This document shows, in pieces, positions 9,819 through 17,575 of a stretch of DNA of 64,000 nucleotides. The translations under genes and the position numbers were made by a program. Source of the stretch: Streptomyces longwoodensis (GTDB taxonomy: Bacteria > Actinomycetota > Actinomycetes > Streptomycetales > Streptomycetaceae); the NCBI RefSeq assembly GCF_001514125.1, contig NZ_KQ948562.1, positions 108,229-172,228 on the forward strand, written 5' to 3'. The notes beneath the pieces are model-generated. The model saw only the letters and a list, made by a program, of their open reading frames with translations, ran no database searches and was not told the DNA's origin. Numbering within the stretch: position 1 is the stretch's first letter; each line of letters begins with the position of its first letter.

Positions 9819-10397
9819 GTGACCCGACGTTTCCTGTTCGTGCTGGGCAGCAGTCGCCCGGACGGCAACACCGAACTTCTCGCGCGGACCGCCGCCGAGC
9901 AACTGCCCGCCGGGACCGAGCAGGAGTGGTTCGACCTGGCCGAGCAGCCGCTGCCCGACTTCGTGGACGTGCGGCACGACGCCGAGATACCGCGCCCGGA
10001 GGGCGCCGCGGCACACCTCCTCGACGCGACGCTCGCCGCGACGGACCTCGTGATCGCCTCGCCGCTGTACTGGTATTCGGTGTCCGCGCAGACCAAGCGC
10101 TACCTGGACCACTGGGCGGGCTGGCTGCGCCTGCCCGGCGTCGACTTCAAGGCGCGCATGGCGGGCCGCACGCTGTGGGGCGTCACCGCGCTGGCGCACG
10201 AGGAGTTCGAGGTCGCCGATCCGCTGGTCGGCACCCTGCGCACCTCGGCCGCGTACCTCGGCATGCGGTTCGGCGGGGTGCTGCTCGGGAACGGCAGCAA
10301 GCCCGGTGACGTCCGCACGGACACCGAGGCGCTGGCCCGGGCGAAGACCTTCTTCGCGCAGGAGGCACCCCTCGCGCGCTTCCCGTACGAACGCTGA
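9819..10397 (+). CDS. NADPH-dependent FMN reductase-like flavoprotein
   Basis: A 192-residue flavodoxin-fold protein. The phosphate-binding loop of FMN is at the N terminus (LGSSRPDGNTELLART, residues ~8-23), and SPLYWYSVSAQTKRYLDHW (~residue 77) is the second FMN-contacting segment typical of NAD(P)H-dependent oxidoreductases. The start is GTG 9819 with GGGAGG upstream. It likely reduces FMN, quinones or similar acceptors with NADPH. It sits behind a complex palindrome/direct-repeat region, so tight regulation is likely. It converges with the ABC permease gene. Confidence 0.88.
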   Translation: MTRRFLFVLGSSRPDGNTELLARTAAEQLPAGTEQEWFDLAEQPLPDFVDVRHDAEIPRPEGAAAHLLDATLAATDLVIASPLYWYSVSAQTKRYLDHWAGWLRLPGVDFKARMAGRTLWGVTALAHEEFEVADPLVGTLRTSAAYLGMRFGGVLLGNGSKPGDVRTDTEALARAKTFFAQEAPLARFPYER

Positions 10398-10410
10398 GCC
10401 GTGCCCGGGC

Positions 10411-11298
10411 TCAGGTGGTGATGTCCTTCGTCGTGAAGCGCGCCCAGGCCGCCGAACCGAACACGGCCACGTAGAGGGCCTGGAGGCCGAGGTTCTTCTG
10501 GAGGTCGTCCCAGTAGATGGGCTCGCGCATCAGATCGGCGAAGGACAGCCAATAGTGCGGGAAGAGGTACGGCTGGACCGCGTGCAACTGCGGTATCTGG
10601 TCGACGATCTGCACGGTCGTCAACAGGCCCACGGTCGTCGCCATCGCCGCGATGCCGCTGTTGGTGAGCGTGGAGACGAACAGCCCGAGCGCCGCGACCC
10701 CCAGCAGCGACGCGGCGACGACCAGCGCGATCAGCAGGGCGCGCGCCAGCCCCTCCCCGAACGTGATGCGGGTCCCCGAGATGGTGGTGAGGTCGCCGAG
10801 CGGGAACAGCAGCGCGCCGACCGCCAGGGCGGACACCGCCACCACGAGCGTGGCCAGCAGGCAGAAGGCGACCGTGGTGGCGTACTTGGCGAGCAGCAGG
10901 CGCGTACGGCCGGCCGGGGCGACGAGCAGGTAGCGCAGGGTGCCCGCGCTCGCCTCGCCCGCGATCGCGTCACCGGCGACGACCCCGACGGCCATCGGCA
11001 GGAAGAACGGCAGTGTCGCGGCCAGCGCGGTGAACACCAGGAACAGCCCGTTGTTCGTCACCTGCGCCATGAACGCCGGTCCCGCGCCCCCGTCCCCGCC
11101 ACCGGAGCCCCCGCCCGAGCCGCCGTCCGACTCGATCTTGACGGCGATCCCGACCAGCACCGGCACGGCGGCCAGCACCGCCAGCAGCGCGAGGGTCCGC
11201 CAGCGCCGCAGGGTGACGGTGAACTCTCCGGCGAAGAGCCCGAGGCTCCAGGACCTGCGGACCCGCACGCCCGCGCCCGCGGTGTCAGCCCGCGACAT
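10411..11298 (-). CDS. ABC-2 type transporter permease
   Basis: A 295-residue integral membrane protein with about six hydrophobic segments (for example LALLAVLAAVPVLVGIAV near residue 40 and ATLPFFLPMAVGVVAGDAI near 115). A large glycine/serine/aspartate-rich loop (~residues 58-75) follows the first helix. It overlaps the ATPase gene by 14 bases, so the two are translationally coupled. It belongs to the NatB/ABC-2 group that exports ions, lipids or drugs. With the ATPase and the LolA-like protein upstream it forms a three-gene operon on the minus strand. The exported substrate is unknown. Confidence 0.87.
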   Translation of the reverse strand: MSRADTAGAGVRVRRSWSLGLFAGEFTVTLRRWRTLALLAVLAAVPVLVGIAVKIESDGGSGGGSGGGDGGAGPAFMAQVTNNGLFLVFTALAATLPFFLPMAVGVVAGDAIAGEASAGTLRYLLVAPAGRTRLLLAKYATTVAFCLLATLVVAVSALAVGALLFPLGDLTTISGTRITFGEGLARALLIALVVAASLLGVAALGLFVSTLTNSGIAAMATTVGLLTTVQIVDQIPQLHAVQPYLFPHYWLSFADLMREPIYWDDLQKNLGLQALYVAVFGSAAWARFTTKDITT

Positions 11299-12310
11299 CG
11301 AACCCCTCCCCCGTCAGCGCCACGAACGCGTCCTCCAACGAGGCCTCGCGCACGCCGAAAGCGCGCACCCGGACGCCGGCGGCAACCAACGCGGCGTTCA
11401 GCTCGGCCGGTTCCCGCTCCGGCGGCTCGCCGGTGACCCGGTCGCCCCGCTCCTCCACGACGACGTCGCCGACACCCTGCTCCTTCAGCACGCGCGCGGC
11501 CTCCGCCGTGTCGGGGGTGGTGACGACCAGCCGGCCACGCGCGCGTGCGGCCAGCTCCGCCACGGCGCCCTGCACCAGCAGCCGCCCACGCGCCATCACG
11601 GCCGCGTGCGTGCAGACCTGCTCGATCTCGTCGAGGAGGTGGGAGGACAGGAAGACGGTGGTGCCGTCGGACGCCAGTTCCCGCACCAATGACCTGATCT
11701 CCCGCATGCCCTGCGGGTCGAGTCCGTTGGTGGGCTCGTCCAGGACGAGCAGCCGGCGCGGCTGGAGCAGCGCCGCGGCGAGCCCGAGCCGCTGCTTCAT
11801 GCCGAGCGAGTACGCGCGTGCCCTCTTGCCCGCGGCCGCCGACAGCCCCACCCGCTCCAGCGCCGCTCCGACCCGGGCACGCCGGGTGCGCGGGTCGGCG
11901 GTGGGGTCGGCGGCGTCGTAGCGCAGCAGGTTGTCCCGGCCGGACAGGTGTCCGTACAGGGCGGGCCCCTCGATGAGGGCGCCGACCTGCGGCAGTACGG
12001 TGCGCACGGCCCGGGGCATGGGCTGCCCGAGCACGCGCGCCGTGCCGGAGGTCGGCTCGATCAGCCCCATCAGCATGCGGATGGTGGTGGTCTTGCCGGA
12101 GCCGTTGGGGCCGAGGAAGCCGAAGACGCTCCCCTCGGGGACGGTCAGGTCCAGGCCGTTCACGGCCACGTGCCCGCCGCGGAAGCGCTTGGTGAGGGCA
12201 CGGGTGCGGATGACGGCGGCGTCGGCAAGGTCGCCGTCACTCGGGTGGTCCCCGGCGTCTGCTGGACCGCCGTCCTCGGCGTGGCCGCCGTCCTCCGCTC
12301 CCGTGCCCAT
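11285..12310 (-). CDS. ABC transporter ATP-binding protein
   Basis: A 341-residue ATPase. Walker A is GPNGSGKTTT, the signature is YSLGMKQRLGLAAAL and Walker B is LLVLDEPTNGLD. The family-typical C-terminal domain (ASLEDAFVALTGEG) indicates an ABC-2 export system. Start ATG 12310 has GGGGAG upstream. Its N-terminal ~30 residues are Asp/Gly-rich and not conserved in the family. It lies 26 bases after the LolA-like gene and overlaps the permease. Confidence 0.9.
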   Translation of the reverse strand: MGTGAEDGGHAEDGGPADAGDHPSDGDLADAAVIRTRALTKRFRGGHVAVNGLDLTVPEGSVFGFLGPNGSGKTTTIRMLMGLIEPTSGTARVLGQPMPRAVRTVLPQVGALIEGPALYGHLSGRDNLLRYDAADPTADPRTRRARVGAALERVGLSAAAGKRARAYSLGMKQRLGLAAALLQPRRLLVLDEPTNGLDPQGMREIRSLVRELASDGTTVFLSSHLLDEIEQVCTHAAVMARGRLLVQGAVAELAARARGRLVVTTPDTAEAARVLKEQGVGDVVVEERGDRVTGEPPEREPAELNAALVAAGVRVRAFGVREASLEDAFVALTGEGFDVAG

Positions 12311-12336
12311 CGGCTCCCCGTGTGTCCCGTCCCGGT

Positions 12337-13578
12337 CTACTTCTTCGCCGCCGCGTCGGCGGCCTTCACCAGGGCGTCCTTGGTGACCGCGCCGGCGTAG
12401 ACCTTGCCGTCGTCGGTGATGAGGGCGTTGACCAGGCGCGTCGAGAAGACGGTCCCGGAGCCGAACTTGCCGGTGGCCTTGTCGCCGAAGGAGCCGAGCA
12501 GGTCGCCGAACGCCCCCGCCTCGCCGCCCGACGGCTTGGAGGCGGACGGCAGCTCGCTGCCGGAGCCGGTGTCGAAGGTGGCGATGGAGTCCCATCCGTC
12601 ACCCAGGACGTTCAGCCCGTCGAGGCCGCCGAACCCCTCGCCACCGGGGAGGCCGGCGCCACCCTTGCCCTTGGCCCTGTCCGCCACCGAGTGGCCGGCG
12701 TCGTCGGCCTCGGTGACCTTCGCGCCCTTGGGCGGGGTGAAGTCGAAGGTCGAGGCGGCGGGCTTGGCGAAGCGGACCTGGGTGAAGCCGACGTCCACGA
12801 CGGCGGCGCCGCCACTCTTCGGGGTGAGGGTGAACTTCAGGGGCAGCCCCGTCTTCGCGTCGACGGCGATGCTGATGGCACCGACGGTGGAGTCGGCGTC
12901 CTTCGGCTTGACGAGCAGCTTGTAGGCGTCGCGTCCGGCCACGTGCACCGTGCCGTCCACGGTGACCGACGTCGTGCCGTCGACGGCCTTGAGGGCCTGG
13001 TCGGCGAACTCCTTCGGGGTGGGCGCCTGCTCGGCCCCGGTCCTGCCGCTCTCCTTGCCGTGGGCGTCGGTGCCCTCGGGGGACTTGGAGTGGTACACCT
13101 CGTCGGTGGCGCTGTCGTAGCCCCACACGTCCGCGCCGTTGTGGATGACGCTGTACTCGGCGGCCTTCTCCAGCAGGGAGACCTTCTGCCGGTCGGGGCC
13201 GTCGGCGGCGATCCGCAGGGTGTGCGTGCCGGAGGCGAGTTCGGTCAGCCGCGCGGAGGGGTCGGCCGAGGAGCCGTCCCCCGCGCCGCCGGCGCCACCG
13301 CCGGCGGACGCGAGGCTGCCTGCCAGACCCCCGAGGTCCGGCAGGCCGAGGTCGGTGGTGATCTTCACGGTGCCGGAAAGCTGTTCGACGTCCGAGGCCG
13401 CGATCTTCTCGATCAGCTGCTGTGCCGTGATCTTCGGCAGGTCGGGGTCGCCGGAGTCGGCGAGCGCCGGGACCAGCCCGATGGTCGCCGCCGCCACGCC
13501 CACCACGGTCACGGGGACGACGTACCGCACAGCCTTGCGCCGGCCACTGGTGGTGTCGTCGGATGCGTACGGTGCCAT
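12337..13578 (-). CDS. LolA-like lipoprotein-localization-fold protein, membrane anchored
   Basis: A 413-residue protein. An uncleaved anchor or signal follows the start (AVRYVVPVTVVGVAAATIGLVPALA, residues ~15-40). The rest has the half-barrel pattern of LolA/LppX/RseB proteins (DVEQLSGTVKITTDLGLP, LRIAADGPDRQKVSLL, VWGYDSATDEVYHS, KLLVKPKDADSTVGAISIAVD). Start ATG 13578 has GGAGG nine bases upstream. In diderms LolA carries lipoproteins; in Gram-positive bacteria the fold occurs in lipid-binding and anti-sigma-regulating proteins. Its place as first gene before an ABC-2 exporter suggests it receives or senses a hydrophobic substrate at the outer membrane face. Confidence 0.8.
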   Translation of the reverse strand: MAPYASDDTTSGRRKAVRYVVPVTVVGVAAATIGLVPALADSGDPDLPKITAQQLIEKIAASDVEQLSGTVKITTDLGLPDLGGLAGSLASAGGGAGGAGDGSSADPSARLTELASGTHTLRIAADGPDRQKVSLLEKAAEYSVIHNGADVWGYDSATDEVYHSKSPEGTDAHGKESGRTGAEQAPTPKEFADQALKAVDGTTSVTVDGTVHVAGRDAYKLLVKPKDADSTVGAISIAVDAKTGLPLKFTLTPKSGGAAVVDVGFTQVRFAKPAASTFDFTPPKGAKVTEADDAGHSVADRAKGKGGAGLPGGEGFGGLDGLNVLGDGWDSIATFDTGSGSELPSASKPSGGEAGAFGDLLGSFGDKATGKFGSGTVFSTRLVNALITDDGKVYAGAVTKDALVKAADAAAKK

Positions 13579-14142
13579 GTGTGCCTACCTCCGTAGTCGG
13601 CGGCAACTGCCGCCATTCTCACCCGAATCGGTGAGCAGTGGTGAAGTCCGTGACATCCATCTGACCAAATCCCCCGGCGTTAGGCGTCAACCCGCGGAGC
13701 CAACTCGATGTACGCCTGGGGTATGACGTGAGGGTGGAGGGGGCCCTTAGGGGTAGGCGGGGGAGGTCGCGGCGGCGGGCGCGGGGCGGGGCTGCGGTAG
13801 CGGCGCGACGCCGGGGCGGCCGAGGGGCGCCCGGGGAGGGCGGAGTCCTCGGCCGGGTGCGGAGTCCTGTCGGGAGGGCGGGTCGTCGCAGGGAGGGTGA
13901 GTCCCGGGCTGGATGCGGACCTCTGCCGGGGTGGCGGGTCCGCGTCGGGACGCGGAGCCCTGCGGGGATGCGGGGGCCCTCACCGGGAACCCTCACGGGG
14001 GACGGCCGGGAACCCTCACGGGGGACGGGGAGCCTCCGCCAAGACGCGGGACTCCCGTCGGGATGCGCGGCCTCCGCAAGATGCGGAGCCCTCGCCGTAC
14101 CGGGATGCCGGCGCGAAGCCCCAGGGGCGGGGCGGGGTCGCG
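13579..14142. repeat. 564-bp non-coding stretch with degenerate G-rich repeats and a 23-bp tandem repeat
   Basis: No gene fits here by coding pattern. From about 13790 to 14110 the plus strand is built of degenerate units like GGATGCGGAGCCCT / GGACGCGGGACTCCC. Within it, 13983-14005 and 14006-14028 are identical 23-base copies in tandem (beginning CCGGGAACCCTCACG). The left edge (13579-13620) holds the promoter side of the LolA-like gene. The right side lies downstream of the polyprenyl synthase gene, which ends at 14143. Translation in any frame gives only Arg/Pro/Gly low-complexity text. Confidence 0.75.
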
Positions 14143-15153
14143 TCAGCCCGCCCGGTGGACCACCAGGTCGCACAGCTCCACCAGCGCCCGCTTCGCGTCG
14201 CACTCCGTCAGCGGGGCCAGCGCGGCCCGCGCCTCCTCGGCGTAGCGCACGGTGTCGCGTCGCGCCTGCTCCAGCGCGGGGTGCGCCCGCAGCGCGGCCA
14301 GCGCCTCGGCGTGCCGCGCGTCGTCGCTCAGGTCGGAGTCAAGGAGCTCGCACAGCGCGACGTCCTCGGGGTGCCCCAGCCGGGCCGCCCGCTCGCGCAG
14401 CCGCAGCACCGGCAGCGTGGGGATGCCCTCGCGCAGGTCCGTGCCCGGCGTCTTGCCCGACTCGTGCGAGTCCGAGGCAACGTCCAGCACGTCGTCCGCG
14501 AGCTGGAAGGCGACGCCCAGCCGTTCGCCGTACTGGGTGAGGACGTCCACGACCGTCTCGTCGGCGCCGGACATCATCGCCCCGAACCGGCACGAGACCG
14601 CGACCAGCGACCCGGTCTTGCCGCCGAGGACATCGAGGTAGTGCTCCACGGGATCCCGGCCGTCGGTCGGCCCGGCGGTCTCCAGGATCTGACCGGTCAC
14701 GAGCCGTTCGAACGCGAGCGCCTGCACCCGCACCGCCTCGGGCCCGAGGTCCGCGAGGATCTGCGAGGCACGCGCGAACAGGAAGTCGCCGGTCAGCACG
14801 GCCACCGAGTTGCCCCAGCGGGTGTTCGCGCTGTCCACCCCGCGCCGCACGTGGGCCTCGTCCATGACGTCGTCGTGGTACAGCGTGGCCAGGTGGGTCA
14901 GCTCGACGACGACGGCCGACGGCACGACCCCGGGCGCGTACGGGTCGCCGAACTGCGCCGCGAGCATCACGAGCAGCGGCCGGAACCGCTTCCCGCCCGC
15001 CCGCACGAGGTGCTGCGCGGCCTGCGTGATGAAAGGGACCTCGCTCTTGGTGGCCTCGAGCAAGCCTTCCTCGACAGCCGCCAATCCGCGCTGGACATCG
15101 GCTTCCAGAGCCTGGTCCCGCACGCTCAGCCCGAACGGCCCGACGACGGTCAC
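14143..15153 (-). CDS. Polyprenyl diphosphate synthase (long-chain, trans)
   Basis: A 336-residue trans-prenyltransferase. Both aspartate-rich motifs are present: LYHDDVMDEAHVRRG (first, chain-binding) and FQLADDVLDVASD (second). GGKRFRPLLVML is the upstream isopentenyl diphosphate site. It adds isopentenyl diphosphate units to an allylic primer; family members of this length make C35-C50 chains. In a menaquinone-using actinomycete it most likely makes the MK-9 type side chain. Start GTG 15153 has AGGAG upstream. Chain length cannot be fixed from the residues before the first motif without modelling. Confidence 0.92.
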   Translation of the reverse strand: MTVVGPFGLSVRDQALEADVQRGLAAVEEGLLEATKSEVPFITQAAQHLVRAGGKRFRPLLVMLAAQFGDPYAPGVVPSAVVVELTHLATLYHDDVMDEAHVRRGVDSANTRWGNSVAVLTGDFLFARASQILADLGPEAVRVQALAFERLVTGQILETAGPTDGRDPVEHYLDVLGGKTGSLVAVSCRFGAMMSGADETVVDVLTQYGERLGVAFQLADDVLDVASDSHESGKTPGTDLREGIPTLPVLRLRERAARLGHPEDVALCELLDSDLSDDARHAEALAALRAHPALEQARRDTVRYAEEARAALAPLTECDAKRALVELCDLVVHRAG

Positions 15154-15582
15154 GAGGGATCTCCTGTCTGCTGGTGTCTGCTGGCGCTCACGCGGTTTGT
15201 CGATAGGTCGCTGCCATCACTCAAGTCAGCGTATCCGGTCACCTTTCGATCACCGAGAGGCCCCGGGGCTGCCAGACAGGCGGAAACAGACATTTATCCA
15301 CTTACCGGAAAATAGCAATTTCGATCACGCGGCCACATTCATTAGCCACTAGTTGAGTCTATTGCCCGATTTGCCACTCTTGTCGACGGTGGTGAGTTGG
15401 CTCACTTCCGCCCCTCGGGCCCCTTCCGTCCGACGCCGCGTCTACTTCCTTCCCGGCTCGGCGAGTTGATGCTTGGCAACTGCAAAGGATCAAGCACGCC
15501 AAAAGCCTCAAACAAAGATCAATAGGCCCGAGCTGTGAATCCGCTACTTGTTCCGGACATGTGCTCTCGCATACGTTCCCGG
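15154..15582. other. Non-coding region upstream of the polyprenyl synthase and the riboswitch
   Basis: This 429-bp stretch has no credible gene and is noticeably richer in A and T than its surroundings, especially 15290-15370 and 15470-15540. It must carry the promoter of the minus-strand polyprenyl synthase gene and the promoter of the plus-strand riboswitch transcript. A Crp-type dyad is at 15392-15405. No strong small-RNA structure was recognised. Confidence 0.6.
15392..15405. promoter_or_regulatory. Crp-like dyad GTGA-N6-TCAC
   Basis: GTGAGTTGGCTCAC is a perfect inverted repeat with the half-site order and spacing of cyclic-AMP receptor protein sites (TGTGA-N6-TCACA), lacking only the outermost T/A pair. 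It lies about 190 bases before the riboswitch. Crp is known to act in Streptomyces germination and development; binding here is inferred. Confidence 0.4.
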
Positions 15583-15855
15583 CCGTCGGGCGGACGCCGA
15601 ATCCTGCCACCGCCCGGTCCCACCCATCGACGACCACTCACGCACGGCAGGAGCGGGGGACCCAGGTAGAACGCCGACGCAAACGTCGTACACAGTACGC
15701 AGTGATCAGTGCCGAGCACCCAGTACCCGGCACCGGTCACGCAGTGCGACGCACCGCGCCGGCTTGGGGTGAAGCCGCGTCGCCGTCCCCACGGCGGCCG
15801 GCCGGGCACCTCCCAGCCCGAACCCGACAGCTCACCTCGCAGGCGACGGAGAGGA
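15583..15855 (+). ncRNA. Cyclic di-AMP riboswitch (ydaO/yuaA leader)
   Basis: The leader of the SLT-domain gene carries the conserved blocks of the ydaO class in order: GCCGAATCC (15596-15604), GGGGGACCCAGGTA (15655-15668), TTGGGGTGAAGCCG (15764-15777), CACCTCCCAGCCCGAACCCG (15807-15826) and CAGCTCACCTCGCAGGCG (15828-15845). CCGTCG at 15583-15588 can pair with CGACGG at 15844-15849 to close the outer helix. The ribosome-binding site (GGAGAGGA, 15848-15855) sits on the 3' edge. In Streptomyces this class controls cell-wall hydrolase genes such as rpfA, with ligand binding turning expression down. Boundaries are approximate by a few bases. Confidence 0.85.
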
Positions 15856-15863
15856 ACTTCCCC

Positions 15864-16349
15864 ATGTCCGCAAACGCTCAGCCCCGTCGTGCCCGCATGA
15901 GCCGTCTCAAGCGCACCCTCGTCCTCGCCGGCACCGGCGCGGCCGTGCTCGCCGTCCCGCTGGTCGGTGCGACCAGCGCCTCCGCGGCCACGACCGCCAC
16001 CACCGCCTCGACCACGGTCGCCGGTTACCCGAACAACCTCGACGGCTGGATCCGCGAGTCCCTCGCGATCATGGCCCAGAAGGGCATCCCGGGCAGCTAC
16101 GACGGCATCTACCGCAACATCATGCGCGAGTCCTCCGGCAACCCCAACGCCATCAACCTCTGGGACTCCAACGCCGTCGCGGGCACCCCCTCCAAGGGCC
16201 TGCTCCAGGTGATCGACCCGACCTTCGCCGCCTACCACGTCGACGGCACCTCGTGGGACCCGTACGACCCGGTCGCCAACATCACCGCCGCCTGCAACTA
16301 CGCGGCCGACCGCTACGGCTCGATCGACAACGTGTTCGGCGCGTACTAG
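15864..16349 (+). CDS. Secreted SLT (lytic transglycosylase-like) domain protein
   Basis: A 161-residue precursor. The signal peptide covers residues ~12-43 (RLKRTLVLAGTGAAVLAV... ASAA). The mature domain is a short transglycosylase/lysozyme-like fold: IYRNIMRESSGNPNAIN carries the catalytic glutamate (RES), and KGLLQVIDPTF plus YDPVANITAACNYAADRYGS complete the pattern. It would cut or remodel peptidoglycan outside the membrane. The start ATG 15864 is eight bases after GGAGAGGA. A c-di-AMP riboswitch precedes it, which ties it to osmotic and cell-wall signalling. A hairpin terminator follows. Confidence 0.9.
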   Translation: MSANAQPRRARMSRLKRTLVLAGTGAAVLAVPLVGATSASAATTATTASTTVAGYPNNLDGWIRESLAIMAQKGIPGSYDGIYRNIMRESSGNPNAINLWDSNAVAGTPSKGLLQVIDPTFAAYHVDGTSWDPYDPVANITAACNYAADRYGSIDNVFGAY

Positions 16350-16354
16350 GCCTC

Positions 16355-16378
16355 CCTGCGGCAGCCCTGCCGGAGGGC
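16355..16378 (+). terminator. Terminator after the SLT-domain gene
   Basis: CCCTGCGGCA (16355-16364) pairs with TGCCGGAGGG (16369-16378) with one mismatch and a GCCC loop, six bases after the stop codon. A second small GC hairpin (GCGCG/CGCGC, 16378-16392) follows and may act from the opposite side for the HAD gene. Confidence 0.65.
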
Positions 16379-16416
16379 GCGCGAGCAGCGCGCGCACGGG
16401 TCGGAGCGCCCGCGGG

Positions 16417-17241
16417 TCAGAGGAAGAGACGTTCGAGGACGACGGCCACGCCGTCGTCCTCGTTCGACGTCGTCACCTCGTCGGCCACCGCCTTGAGCTC
16501 CGGATGGGCGTTGGCCATCGCGACCCCGTACCCGGCCCAGTCGAACATCGGCACGTCGTTGGGCATGTCCCCGAAGGCGACCGTGTCGGCCGGGCCGACC
16601 CCGAGGTGCTCGGCGGCCAGTGCCAGTCCCGTCGCCTTGGTGATCCCGCACGGCTGGAGCTCCACCGTACCCGGCCCCGACATGGTGACCGTGGCCAGCG
16701 AGCCCACCACCGAGCGGGCCGTCGCCGCCAGCTCGTCGTCGGACAGGTCGGGGTGGCGCAGCAGCACCTTGCTGATCGGCGCGCACCACAGGTCGTCGCG
16801 CCGCTCGACCCGCAGGGCCGGCAGGGTCGGGTGCGGCATCCGGTAGCCCGGCTCGATGAGCGTCAGCCCGTCGACGCCGTCCTGGTCGACGGCGGCGTAC
16901 ACCTGGCCCACCTCGGCCTCGATCTTGCCCAGCGCGGTCTCCGCCAGCTCCCGGTCCAGGGTGACCGACCACAGCAGGCGATCGGTGCCGGCGTCGTACA
17001 GCTGCGCACCCTGTCCGCACACCGCGAGCCCCCTGCCGCGCAGGTGCTCCAGCAGCGGCCGCACCCGCGGAGCCGGCCGGCCGGTCACCACCAGGTGGCG
17101 GACGCCGGCGTCGGTGACGCGCGCCAGCGCGAGGAGCGACCGGTCGGAGAAGGTGTCGTCGCCGCGGAGCAGCGTTCCGTCCAGGTCGGTGGCGATGAGC
17201 GCGTACGCGGAGCGCCGGGCAGGGGTGAGGGGTGCGGCCAT
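16417..17241 (-). CDS. HAD-superfamily phosphatase of the Cof type
   Basis: A 274-residue protein. Motif I is LIATDLDGTLLRGDD (nucleophile Asp and general-acid Asp), motif II is HLVVTGRP and the C-terminal motif IV is VAFGDMPNDVPMFDWAG. A large cap domain lies between. Members of this subgroup dephosphorylate sugar phosphates, FMN/PLP or similar small molecules; specificity is not readable. Start ATG 17241 gives the expected N terminus. It is divergent from the fumarylacetoacetase gene. Confidence 0.9.
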   Translation of the reverse strand: MAAPLTPARRSAYALIATDLDGTLLRGDDTFSDRSLLALARVTDAGVRHLVVTGRPAPRVRPLLEHLRGRGLAVCGQGAQLYDAGTDRLLWSVTLDRELAETALGKIEAEVGQVYAAVDQDGVDGLTLIEPGYRMPHPTLPALRVERRDDLWCAPISKVLLRHPDLSDDELAATARSVVGSLATVTMSGPGTVELQPCGITKATGLALAAEHLGVGPADTVAFGDMPNDVPMFDWAGYGVAMANAHPELKAVADEVTTSNEDDGVAVVLERLFL

Positions 17242-17277
17242 GATCAGAGAATACGGACATCGCGTCTCGCCGACTCA

Positions 17278-17342
17278 TTTCCGGTTGACGGGAGTTGGGG
17301 CCTGTCTGTCAGCTTTCACTCCCGTCTGACACTGACCGGAAA
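17278..17342. promoter_or_regulatory. Nested inverted repeats in the divergent HAD/fumarylacetoacetase region
   Basis: The 334-bp gap 17242-17575 between divergent genes holds nested dyads. The outer arms are TTTCCGGT (17278-17285) and ACCGGAAA (17335-17342), the inner arms ACGGGAG (17288-17294) and CTCCCGT (17319-17325). An alternative pairing is TGTCAG/CTGACA (17307-17312, 17326-17331). It is upstream of both genes, so it is more likely regulatory than a terminator. The rest of the gap holds nothing recognisable. Confidence 0.4.
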
Positions 17343-17575
17343 AGATCTCCCCCGTCTCGTTTTCCGTCCGTTGCGGCACATCGAGGTGTATGCGGTACTT
17401 CGGCACGCGGCCGTCGCCACGACACCCCAGCGGAACCGACGGCCGGCCCGTCCTTCTCACCGGTGCCGCCCCGTGCCGCTCGTGCCAGGTCAGCCGTAAC
17501 GTGTGGCCCGGCTCCCGCCGACGGCGGGGCACCCGCGAGCACGACATGGCGAACACGAAAGCGAGGCAGCACCCG

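Noticed and set aside
13619-14203. Minus-strand frame of about 190 codons downstream of the polyprenyl synthase
   Set aside because: It is all Arg/Pro/Ala low complexity produced by the G-rich repeats and has no motif or ribosome-binding site.
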